Of a stretch of DNA of 64,000 nt, positions 1 to 12,000 are shown in pieces (position 1 is the first letter of the stretch; each line of letters begins with the position of its first letter). Both the position numbers and the translations under genes were made by a program. The DNA lies in the NCBI RefSeq assembly GCF_016756395.1, contig NZ_AP018365.1, positions 2,115,501 through 2,179,500 on the forward strand. Direction: 5' to 3'. Source of the stretch: Streptomyces sp. SN-593 (GTDB taxonomy: Bacteria > Actinomycetota > Actinomycetes > Streptomycetales > Streptomycetaceae). The notes beneath the pieces are model-generated. The model worked only from the letters and a program-made list of their open reading frames with translations. It searched no databases and was not told the DNA's origin.

Positions 1-3000
1 GCGGTGGGGCGCGGCCGGAGCGGGGCCTTGCCCTTGTCCGCGGCCCGGCCGCCGGCAGCGCTCCCGTCCGTGCCTGCCGGTCGCGGCTCGCCCGACGCCG
101 TACGGATCTGTTCCACGCGTGTGCGCGATCCGGCTAGTGCGGGGTGGTTGGCGACGGCCTCGGCCGAGGGCGGACCCGAGACGTAGCGGCTGCCGCCGGT
201 CCACCGGTACTGGTTGCCGGAGCGGGCCGTGCTGCGGGCGTAGACGACCAGGTCCACCCGGCCGTCGGCGGCCAGGACGTGGAAGAAGGCCGCACCACCG
301 CTGCCGCCGTCGAGGTGAGCGTGCAGCGGCAGGTGGACGCGGCGCTGCGCGGGAGCCTCACGGACCCCCTCGCCGTGGGCGGCGACCCGGTCCAGCACAG
401 CGCGCTGGAGCGGGGTGAAGTCCTCGGCGCGGACGCCGCCGGCGAAGTGCATCCGGCCCGACAGCCTCCAGGTGGCGGAGGACTCGGGGCGGAACGTGGC
501 GAAGCGCTCTTCGTGTTCGGCGCGGAGTTCGGCCGCGCGCTCCTGACGAACGCCGGCGACCTGGCGCCAGGCGTGGTCGGCGGCCGTGCGCAGGGCCGCG
601 TAGTGGTCGCCAGGGGCGGCGTCCACGGACCCCAGGAAGGCGGCGAAGTTCCGCTCGAAGGCGCCGGTGCCGAACGCCGCGTCCGCGGCACCCGCCCCGT
701 CCGCTGGGTCGATCGCCTCGGGGTCGGGCATGTGCTGCTCGAAGAAGCCGCGGGCGGTGTACGCGTCCAGCCGGTCAGGGTGTTCGGCGACGTCCTCGGC
801 CAGCGAGGGGTGCGCCGCCAGCAGCGGCAGCAGCTCCGGGTTGCCGGCGATCCGTCTCGCGACGTTGCCGCCGTGTGGCCCGGTCAGCAAGTCCACCATC
901 TCCGGCGGCAGTTGGGGCCGCACCTCGGAGGGCACGGGCAGACCGGCCGACTGGTGCACACCTGCGGCCGCTCGTCCGGGTGCCGACCAGGCAGGCTGTT
1001 CCTGGGCGGCAGGTTCGGGCCCACGGGTCATAGCGGGTGTCGCGGAGTCCTGCTGGCCGGCCTGCTCGGTCTGGGTGGCGGCCCCGCCGTCCCAGTGCTT
1101 GCTTGCTTGCGACGGCGAAGTGGTGCCGGGCGCGGCGACGTCACGGCCGACGGCCTGGTCCCAGAGCACGTCGTCGGCGCCGCCGTCGAGGAGGTCGGTC
1201 AGCCGGTCGGCCCCGCTGGCGGCGGCGTGTTCCAGAAGGGTGGTGAACTCGCTTTCCCGCAAGGCGCGGTGCTGGAGTTCCGGCCGGGACACGAAGGCCG
1301 CAGCCACATCGGGGCGGGCGGAGAGCAGGGCCAGTACGCCGGGGCGGCGCAGGGCGCGTGGCAGCACCTCGGGGTCCAGGAGGCCCTGGTGGCCGGCGAT
1401 CGCGCGAGCGGCTTCCGGGTGGCGTTCGAGCGTCTTGCGCAGGCGGGAGTTGAGGTGGGTGGCCAGCTCGGGATGGTGTTCGGCGACGGTCCACACCGCG
1501 GTCCGTTCCGCGGCCTCGTCGACCAGCGATCGGTTGGCACGCAGGGCCGCCACGACCTCGGGGCGGGCTCGCAGGGTGGTCAGCAGGCGCGGATCGGCGG
1601 CGAGCACGTCGGGCAGGCCGCGCAGGCCCACCAGGGCGGCCCGCAGGCCGTCGCCCCGCTCCAGGTCGGCCAGGTCGTCGGCGAGGCCCGGGTGTTCGGC
1701 GACCAGCCGCAGAACCGTGGGCGCGATGAGCTGCCCGTGCGCCTCGGGCGGTGTGTGAGCGATCACGGTGACAAAGGCGGGTGCGGCCATCGCGACCGGC
1801 AGCACCTGTGGCGTCAAGACACTGACCATTGCCTCCGGGTGGGCGCTGAGGCGCTGCAACAGCGGGGTGTTGCCTGTCAGTTCGCGCCACTGCCAGGGAC
1901 TCGCGGCGAGATCGGGCCGGTCGGCGAGGGCGTCAGCCAGTCCCGGCACCGAGGCCAGCGCGGCCAGGGTGGCCAGATCCCGGGCCGCTCCCGCCAGACG
2001 TCCGGGGGACACGCTGACGGCCCTGATCACCGGCTCACCCGCGTGAGCCAGCGCGTCCGCCAGACCAGGGGCGAACGCGAAATCGGCCAGTATCCCGGGG
2101 TCGGCGACGACCGCCCGGGACAGGGCGGGGCTGCGCATCGCCAGGTGGTAGGCGCCTTCGTACTGGTCCTGCGTGAATTGGAAGGACACGACCTCAAAGG
2201 CGCGGAGGAAGTCGGGGTTGTGCAGGATCGCCTCGACGTGCGGTGGACGAAAGTTGATTCGATATCTGTCGTTGAGGGAGAAAAGGCGGAAGGCGTGGTC
2301 GTCCTGGGCCAGCAACCTGGGCAGGTCGGAAACGTGTACCAGTTGGCGCAGCACCTCGGGGGAACGCAGGACCGTGTCGAGCAGTGAGGGCCGGACGCGC
2401 AGCAAGTCCAGCACACCGGGCACGAACAGCAGGTATTCGGCCAGGTGCGGGCCGTTGATCGCGGCTTGCCGAAGGGCGTCGGTGTCCACCAGCAGGCGGT
2501 AGCGGTCCAGAACCTCGGACTCCAGTGGGCGGTCGGCGTCAGCCGCCACCTGTACCACCTCATCGGCCGGTGTGCCCTGCTGGAGGTGCAGCAGCAAGGC
2601 GGCGGTAGCGGCGGCGAACCGCGGGTCGAGGACATAGCCCGTCGACGAGACGAACGCGTCGCCGGTGGCGGTCACGGCCCGGACGAAGGCGTCGGAGGCC
2701 GCGCGCTTCTGCGCACCGCCCGGCCGGCCCGCCCGTCCAACGAGGGCGGCAGCGGCCAACACGTCGAACTCTTGCTGCCGCTCTTGCCAAGCCGTGGCGA
2801 AGCCCGGCCGGGCGACCGCCGCCCGTAGCGTGCCCGGAGTTTGGAGCAGTGCCTTCCCGGTGGGCGTGTCGATCCACTCGTCCAGCAGCGCGAACATCCG
2901 GTCGTCAGTCAGAAGTCGGGTCCAGTGCGCCACGGTGACCGACCCGAAGAGATGGCTGAGCCTCGGCAGCAGCTGGGGGTGGGCCAGCACGTTCTGCGCG

Positions 3001-6000
3001 GCCTGCGCCCACTGCTCGCGTGTCATTTCCCGGCCCAACACCGGCTGCCGGTGCAGCAGCGTGCTCAACGCCCCGGCACCAGCGTGCACGGCTCGTGCGA
3101 CCGGGGACGCCGAATCCGCTATGTGCCCCCACAGGTCGGACTGGTAGACCATGGCGGCGGCCATCGACGGGTTGTTTGCCCATGCCGCCAGTGGGATGTC
3201 GGTGGCGAGCAGGCGCACGTCGTGGTAAGCGAGGAAGCCGATGCTCGGAAGGCGCACCAACAGCTCACCGAGTTGCGGTCGCTGGGCGACCAGGGTGTTC
3301 AGTTGCGGCCGGAAGCTGGCCCGGCCGCCGGTGCTGGTGTAAAGGGCGAAGACGTGCCAGTGGCGGCCGGCGGCTGTCGCGATCGCCACGGCAGCGGTCT
3401 CGTCGTCGGGCAATACGAACTGCTGCGGCAAGGCGACCAGCCTCCGCAGGACGTGCGGCAGCGGCACGGTTCGGGGTGCTCGGGCCAGCAGTTCCAGAAT
3501 GCGCCTGTTGCCCAGCAGCACCCGGGCCTGCTCCACCGGGAGCCCGGTCACGGCGGCCTTGAGCGCCGGCATCGCCTGCGTCAGGCGCCGCAGGAGCGCC
3601 GGCACCGGCAGGGTGGTGATGTCCTCGGCGGTCAGACCGTGCGGGGACGGTTGGAGTCTCGTCTCCGCCGGGCCGGCCTCCTCTCTCATCGCCTGGGCCA
3701 GCTGCTCGTCCGGCACCGAGTCGTACCGGTCCGGGTGGTACGACAGAGCGAGAAAGACGCGCCCCCTGTTGGCGATAGCCGCAGCCATCGCCGCCGGGTC
3801 GCGCAACAGCCGCTCGGCGATGGCCTCCGCGCTCTCCAGGACGAACGTCAGCCCCGATGCCGGCCGCAGGGCACGCACGGCGTCCGGGGTGGTGGTCGCC
3901 GCGGCGAGGGTGCGCTCATTGAGCAGGATCAGCTGGTTCTGCTCGGGCAGTGACCGCAGCAGGGCGCGCAGGTTCTGATCGGTGAGCACACGGTGGTAGA
4001 AGCCCCTGGACACGGCGGGGCGGAAGAACTCGCGGGACAGCAGCGCCGCGGTGAGTGTGGCTTCCGAGCCGAGTGACCAGAGCGCCTCGGGCGCCGAACC
4101 GCCCAACGATGCCACCGCGTCGACGAACGGCGGTGTCCGGTCCGCGAGGACAAGAAGGTCATCGCCGACGGCGGCCACGGCCCGCAGCAGATCCGCACGG
4201 CCCCCGAAGCCCCCCAACAGGGTGGACGACCTCCGAAAGGCCGTCACCCGCAGCTCCTCGCTGCCCTCCAGGTCGTCCAGTACCCCTGGACGCAACAGAA
4301 TCCCGCCGAGGTCCGCCCGCTGCATTTGGAACCAGCGACTCGGTGCGGCAGCCAGTTCCTCCAGCACCAGCGGGTGGACGTTCAACGCTTCGCCCAGGGC
4401 AGGGGCGAACTCCAGGAGCGGGCCCAGCTCGGGCTGCCTCGCGGCGGCATAGATCACGTCGGGGTACCGCAGCAGATCGGGCAGCGCCGTCGTCGCCCGG
4501 TCGACGACCACGAGCAGATTCTCCGGCAGCAGACCGTCTGGCGCGGGCGCCCGCTCCATCAGTTTCAGCACGGAGTTGACGACCGCCCGGCGCGCGCCGC
4601 GCGGGCGGGAGGCGAGAACGGTCGGAGCAAGCTGCCGCAGCGCACGGGACACCGCGGCAGGAACGGTGTACGCAGACGCGTAGGCATCCGACGGGGGCAG
4701 GGGAGCGGCCTCACGCACTGGCCGGGCGCCCTGGGCGGCCCCCGGTGTTCCGGCGGCCGGGCGGGCCGACTCCCCCTGCCGCGCATGGCCCGGCCCGGCA
4801 TCGCTCGCGGCCGTGGTTGCTTGGTCGGACCGTTGCCGGTCCTCCTCCGCGCCGGTGCCGGTACCCCCGGGCTCGTGCACGGCCGGGACCGCACCAGGAA
4901 TCGTCTCCGCAGCCCGCGCCGCGACCTCGCGGGCGGCCTGCTCACCACGGGTGGCAAGGGCGAGACCGATCTCAGCGAGGGCGTTGGTGTAGGGAGCGAT
5001 GAGAGCGTCGCCCGCCGGACTGTCGTCGACGGCAGGAATTTGCACGTACTGCATGAGCAGGTCGGACACCATCACCACTTGCTCGTCCGACAGTTCGCGG
5101 GTCGGCCCGATGCCGGGCTCGGGAGAGTGCTCCGTCACGGTCACGTCGGCGAACCGCTCCGCGATCTCGTCCAGCGGCCGCACGGGGGGCTCCATACCCC
5201 GGGACTCGGACGGCGATTCCGTGGAGGCGGAGTCCCGGGAGTCGAGTACGACGGGCGCCTCGGGGCTGGCCGCCTCCCCGCGGGTGGTGTCGGATGCGGA
5301 CTGGGGCTGCGTGTCGGTCGGCTCGTCGGGGCCGGTGGAGACGGGGGGGAGGGGGAATACCAGGGACGCGTTCTCGTCGTTCGGTGTGAAGCGCAGGAGC
5401 GGTTCGCCATCCGGATACTGATGGGAGCTGATGATCTTGGAGTAGACACCTTCGCTGTACGGGCTGCGTGGTGCAGGCCAGTACTTGTGCGCGCCGTGCA
5501 TGACCGCCATGTTCGAGCGCTTCATCTCCTGCCAGACGGCCTCGTAGGTGGCGGGGTCCAGCTGTGAGCCTCCGGGAGTAGTGATGTCGAAGATGTCGTG
5601 GTCACCGGTGATGCCCTTCCACTCGCCGGTGTCGTCCCGGCCTTCGATCAGGCCGTCGTTGACGCGGAAGCGGCCTTGGGCAGCCAGGTCGGCCATGGTC
5701 GGAGCGAGGGCCTCGAACTCGTGGGAGCGCTGGTTGAACCGGGACTGGACCTTGTTCCAGCCGTCCTCGTCCATCCCGCCGCGTTCTGGCAGCACAGGCC
5801 TGAAGTAGCCGACCAGACCAATGTGTTGGGGCTTGGCGCCCAAGAGCACGTCGATCTCGCCCACTGTCTTCGCCTTGATGTCTTTCGGCTTCGGCAGCAT
5901 CCCCTTCTCGAGCCAGTCCGGCGCAGAGGGGTTAGTCGGACGCACGTCGATGACCAACCCGAGCTTGGCAGCCTTCTCCTGAAACATTTTGAAGTTCTTC

Positions 6001-9000
6001 TTCGGCATCCCGTACACCGACCGCGCTGGCCCGGAGTCCACGCTGTTCTCGGACAGCACACTCACCCTGGAGATCTTGCGGCTGATGCGGGGTCTGCCCG
6101 CCAGTGCCGACAGAGCGGACTCGGTCAGCGCTCGGAGCGGGCCGTCCCCCGTATCGCTGGACGACATCGCAGATGGCAGGTCCCCCTCCTCCTGCCGGGA
6201 GCTCTCCGCGACCGTATTGCTGGGTCCGGCCCCGTCGTCGGACCCGGTGGCCCCGCCGACCTGGTCCTCCCCTTGCGAGCCGCCGCCGCGCATGCGGAAG
6301 CGGTCCCCACTGACGAGGGTCTCGGCGATGGCCTCAGCGCGTTGCCTGGAGTTCTCGTGTGGTCCGGCGGTGAGGCTGCGGTGGAGGAGCACTGCCTCGT
6401 ACAGTGAGACGTGTCTGGTCGAGCCCAGTTCACGCAGTCGACGGTTGATGTCGGCCTGCACGAAGCGGAAGTCCGGTTCCGCGGGGTCGTGCCGGGTGGA
6501 GGGTCCTGCCTGGGCCTGGGCCCGGTCGTGGAGGGTGCGGGCATGGGTGTAGAGGTCGCGGGCCTGGTCGACCAGCGTCATGTGATGTGCGTAGGCAGTG
6601 TCGGGGTCGGCGTGGCGCTGGCCGTAGGAGCGGACCTCCAGCACCATCCGCGGAAGCGTGCCCTCCCCGTCGGTGTCGAACCCGTCCAGGAGGGTCATCA
6701 TGCCGACGACGTCCTCCAGCCCGACCGTGTGCGGGGGCCGGGGGAGCAGCGCGGTGTCCAGCAGGTCCATGACCGTGTATTCGTCGTTTCCGAGCGACCA
6801 CTGCCCCGGGGCCGTTCCGGCCAGGTCGGGCATGCGGCGGACGAGTCGCGCGACGAACGCCTCGCGCACATCGTTGGCGTGGCGTTCGAGGAAGTCCTGC
6901 GCCTCGTCGGGCAGCGACTTCAGCACCCGGTGTGGTTCGACGCGGGGCAGCACGGCAGCGTGCGCCTTCACCAGCCCACTGGATTCGGCCCCGTTGGTGA
7001 TGGCAGCGGTCACCACATAGAGCAGTGCGAGGTGTCCGCGCATCTCCTGTACGGCCAGGTCGCCGTGCTGGTCGAGCCACTGGCGCGAGTACCCCCCCTT
7101 GGGGGAGGCGGCTTCACGGCCTGCCAGTTGCCGCACGAATTCGGCCGCGACGCGATCGGCCACGTCAAGGGCGTCCTCCAAGTGCACGCGGGTGAGGTAG
7201 GGCATGTCGGGGTGATTCTGGTCCCGCCAAGTGTGCTGGGCCACGTGCACCAGGAAGGGGTGGACCGCGGCCATCGGCACACCCACGTTGTGGTGGATGT
7301 GCGCACCCGCGAAGTCGCCCACCGGGTGGGGGCCTACCAGCGTTCCTTCACCCAGATCGCTCGGGTACCAGCCCCGCTCCGGTCCCAGCAACTCCCCCAG
7401 CGGGACCTGTGGCCGACTGCCGGGCTCACCCGCGACGGATTCCAACGCCGCTGCCGCCTCCTCGTAGACGTGGAACGCGCGGACGAGGTCGAACCGCTCC
7501 TCTCCCCCGTGCTGGACGGATGCCTCCTCGCCAGGCAGGTTGGCCATCACACCGAGGATGACCTCAGGAATCGGGACCGCCACCCTGCCGCCGTCGCCGC
7601 CGGCGCCGACGGCCTGCGCCTCCGTACGGAACAGGCGACCCTGCGGACCCGCGTACATGTCCTTGTACTCCACGACGATCCGCACCCCTTCAGGCCCCCA
7701 GACCAGAGTGCGCCTTTCCACGGTGCCGAAGTCGAGGCTGTCCCTCTCGGGAAGGGTCATGACGAGCGTGAGTTCGCTCTCCATTCCGGAGCCGCCGCCG
7801 CGCATGCGGAAGCGGTCCCCGCCGACCATGATCTCCGCGATGGCCGACCCGCGCTCCCTGGAGTTCCGCAAGTAGCCGGGGAGCTGGTCGTAGCGCTCAA
7901 GTACCTCCGCCATGGACGCGTCGCCATGAGGCCACCCCAGCTCACGCAGCCGACGATTGACCTCGGCGCGTACGAACTGCATGTCTTGCCCGGGAACGCT
8001 GCCGTCGGAGGCCGCGGCACCGGAATCGTCGTGGTCGAACGAGCCCGGGACGGATGCGCCCGCGAGGCGGCCGATGCCGCCCGTGGTGAGGATGTCCGGT
8101 ACCGAGACCGGTTCGGTGCCGTGCCCGGCACCCTCCCCGTACGTCGTGCCGTCGGCCGGTACGACCCGGATCTCGTGGTGCCGGTCGTGCACGGTCGCGC
8201 CGGCGCCAGGGCGCTCAGGGATGATCGGCTCGTCCTCCACGGCAGAGCCGCGCCCAGCGATGATCGGCTCGTCCTCCACGGCAGAGCGGTCTCCGGTCTC
8301 CCGTAGCGGCACCGGTCGGCCATCGCCCTGTGCAGGGGCGGGTGTGACGACGCGGTCGGCCACGGCGGAGGCCGCCTGCCCCGGTTCGCCCTCCCCCCGC
8401 GAGACGTCGCGGGTCCGTCCAGCGCTCTCCACGCGCTCCGCCGGCTGGGCCGGCGTCCGCCGGGCCCGGGTCCCTCTGTCGGCGTCCTCGGCGATCGGGC
8501 CGCTGGAGCGGGCGCCGGTCTGCTCCTCGGGACCGGTCACCACGAGATCGCCGGTCCGCGTCTGCGGCGGGCCGGCGGTAGGGACCGGCGGCCCGTCCGT
8601 CGTCCCGGCGCGTGCCACGTCCGCGGCCCGGCCCCCGAGAACGTCTCCCGTCCGAGCGCCCGCTGCCTGCCGTTCGGCGGGCACGGACGCCACGGTCCCG
8701 TCGGCGTCCAGCGCGGCGAACCGTTCCCGCACCCGGTCCGGGACGACACCGAGGTCGTGGAGGGCCGTCTCGGCGTTCCTCCGCTCCAGGGCGGTGGACC
8801 AGCCATCCATCCGCGCGCGCATGGTCATCCAGCCGGGGACGTCCCCTTCACCGGCGTGCTCGTCGATGTAGCGCTCGTACGCCGTGACCGTGTGGTCGAG
8901 GGCGGTGTACCTCTGCCAGGCGGCGACCCGTTCGGCCGCGGTGCCGGACGTTCCCATGTCCTCCAGCTCCCGCACCTGACGATCGGTCAGCCGCGGGATA

Positions 9001-12000
9001 TCGCCTGGCCTCGGCGGCTGGTACTCCCGGACCGTCCTCGGCGCCGGGCGCTCGTCCGCGAGCTGTTCCAGCCTGGTGCCGAAGGCGTTCTCGTGCTCCT
9101 TCTCGTGCCGCAGCCACGTGCTGATGTCATGGTCGTGGGGTGCGAACAGCCGGTCGAAGACCTCGGCGTTCTCCCTGCGGAAGTCGCCGGCGATCTCCGT
9201 CATCAGGCTGTGGTCCGTGGCCTCGGGGGCCGCCCGTCCCGGCACGTCCTGGCGGACGAGTCGTTCGAACGCGTCAGCCCCGTACTGAAGGGCGTCCACG
9301 GCGAGGTTGGCCTCGTGCTCGATACGGGCGTCCACCGTCGCCTTGAGCGCGTCGACACCCTCCTCGTAGTCGCGGGCCGGGCGACCGGTGTCGCCGTCCC
9401 AGCGCTCCAGCGAGCGGGCCCGGAAGTCGGGCATCTCCGGACGGACGTAGCCGCCTTCCTCCTTCGCCCTCGTGTAGGGGGACAGGTCGAAGTCGTCGAC
9501 GCGGTGGAAGAAGCCCTCGTCCACCACCTGTTCGTGCAGCCTGCGCAACTCGATCCGCAGCCGGTTCCGCGCCGCGTCACCGAGGTGCGGGGTGACGAGG
9601 GATGCGTCGCTCCGGTCCATGGCCGCGTCGAGGAAGCGGTCGAACTCGTCATTCGTCCGCGCCCGGAAGTCGGCGTGCGCCATCCGCAGGTCGATGAGGT
9701 CGAACGTCAGACCGACGTGGTCGGTCCAGCGGTCCCCGAGCACCCGCTCGACGGCGGCGGCGTCCCGGCCGCCCTCGGCCCGCACCTCGTCGTACATCCG
9801 CCGGTAGGTGAGGTGCAGATCCTGCTCGAACTCCCCACGCACCCGGGCGAAGGTGTCGTCGGCGCGACCGCCGTACATCGCGTCGAAGGAGTCCATCGGG
9901 GAACGCACGACACGGGTGACCTCCACGAGGTCCGCGACCTCGCCCTGGAGCCGCTGACGCAGTTCCGCGAGCCCCTGGTCGACGACCCGCTGGACCGTGA
10001 CGGGGTCGTCCGCGAAGTCCCGGTGCGCCTGGTCGACGATCTCCCGGGTACGTACCAGGTGGTCGGCACGCAGATCCGCGAGCGTGACGGGGACGTGGCC
10101 CTCCGCGCCGGGCCGCGGGCCGCGGGCGGGGTCCAGGCTCCACTCCGCCGGTCCGGTGTCGCGGTCCGCTCCGAAACTCCCTGGGTCGCCGAGATCCACG
10201 TCCCTCTCGACCAGAGTCGTCCGGGGAGCGGCCTCCCGCCAGTTCTCCCCCTCGTAGTGGGTGATGTCGGCGGCCGGCGGGTCCTCTTCACGCAGCGCCG
10301 CACCGTACTGGTGGTCGTTCACCGCCCGCTCGACGGCCTCTTGCGTACGGCGCAGCTCGTGAGCCCGCACAGCCGCGTTGGCGAAGTGCACGGAGGCGTG
10401 GTCCATCCGCTGCTCGTGCGCGAGGTTCCAATCCACGCTGTCGAACCCCTCGGGCCGCTCCCAGTGGCTCTTGAAGTCCTCCACCGTCTTGAGGTGGAAC
10501 TCGCGCACGGCCTCGGCGTAACCGGCGCTGTCCTCGGTCAGCACCTCGACCGGTCCTCTGCTGTCCGACGAACGTGACGAGAGGTACTGGGCGTACGCCG
10601 CGTCCGTCTCCTCCTTCCGCGCGCTGCCCGACCGCTCACCCGCGAAGTCGAGGAAGGCGCCAGTCCGTTCGTCCCGCAACGCCTGGTAGCGCCGCCATTC
10701 CTCGCGCGGGTCCCCGGACCCGCGCGAGGGGCCGTCACCGCCGTCACCTCCGTCGCGGGGCGGCGCGGCCCCGTCCGCGGGCGTCCGCGCGGGCGGTTCG
10801 GCGGCTGGGGACCGCCGGCCGCCGCTGCCGTGCGCGGCGCTCCCGGCGGGCGACGGCACCGGGTCCGGTGTCGTCGTCCGCGTGGCGTCCGAGGTGGCCG
10901 CGGACAGATCTGTGCCGCGGGAGGCCGGCTCGGCCCCCGCGCCATTCCCGCGTGCCGCGCCTCCCGGAGCGGAGGTGGCGGCGCGGCCTGTGGCGGCGCC
11001 AGTGCCCTGCCTGGCGGCCGGCGAGAGCGCGGAGTCGGAGGTACGGCCGACCGGTTCCGGGACGACCGTCCGCCCTCCGTCTCCTGCCGTCGCCGAAGAC
11101 CTGGCAGGCTGCGCGCCGGGGGCCGCGGACGTCCCGCGGGCGGGCGCCTGCGCCGCGCGCGGTACGGCGGTCGGTTCGGCGCTCCGGCCGGGAAGCTGAC
11201 CGGTACCCGTTCCGGTCCGCTCCTGGGGAACCGCCGTTCCTGGCTCCGCCTCACCGTGGGGGGCACGGGCCGGTGGCACGCCTTGCGCACGTGCGGCAGA
11301 GCCCGCGGTCTCCGTCGGTGCGGAGTCCGCCTGCCGCGAGGACGTGACGGCATCCCCGGACCGCGCATCCGACGGCCGCGACGACGTACCCACGTCCCCG
11401 GACCGCACATCCGACGGCCGCGACGGCACCTGCGCCGGGGTCTCGGCCGAGCGCGGGGACGCTCCGGCCGAACGGGACGCCTCGCCGACCGGCCGCGCGC
11501 CACCAGCACCCGCCGAAGCCACGACATCGCCGGACTGCCGAGACGCACTGACGGACGAGCCCCCACTCGACCGGTCACCCCCCGGCACGGCCGACGCCCC
11601 GGTAGAACGACCAGCGACAGGCTCGACCGGCGCACTCGCCGAACGCGACGGCACGACGGCCGACCGCGACTCGGTCTCCGGGTGGCGTGCCGAGGCCTCC
11701 CCGGTCCGCGCCGCCTCGCCGGGCACCCCGGCCCGGCGCGTCGGGGGTGCCGCCACGGTGTCGACGTCACGGCCGGCGATCCGGCCTCCGCCGGGGACGG
11801 AAGAGGTCCGCCCGGGTTCAGCGGCGGCAGGAGTCGCCGACGCGGGAGCCTCCGCCTGGCGGGAGGGGGCCGTGGGCTCCCCCGGCCGGACCGCGTGCGC
11901 GCCGCCGGGTGATGCCGCCGCACCTTCTCCCACCCCGGCAGAGGATATCCGGGCCGGGGCCTGCGGCCTTGACGTGGCGGCTGCCGTCGAGCTCTCGGCG

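Noticed and set aside
144..2387. 747-codon plus-strand open frame
   Set aside because: Antisense shadow of the giant minus-strand gene; the minus reading gives coherent helical-repeat protein, the plus one gives low-complexity Gly/Arg/Val text.
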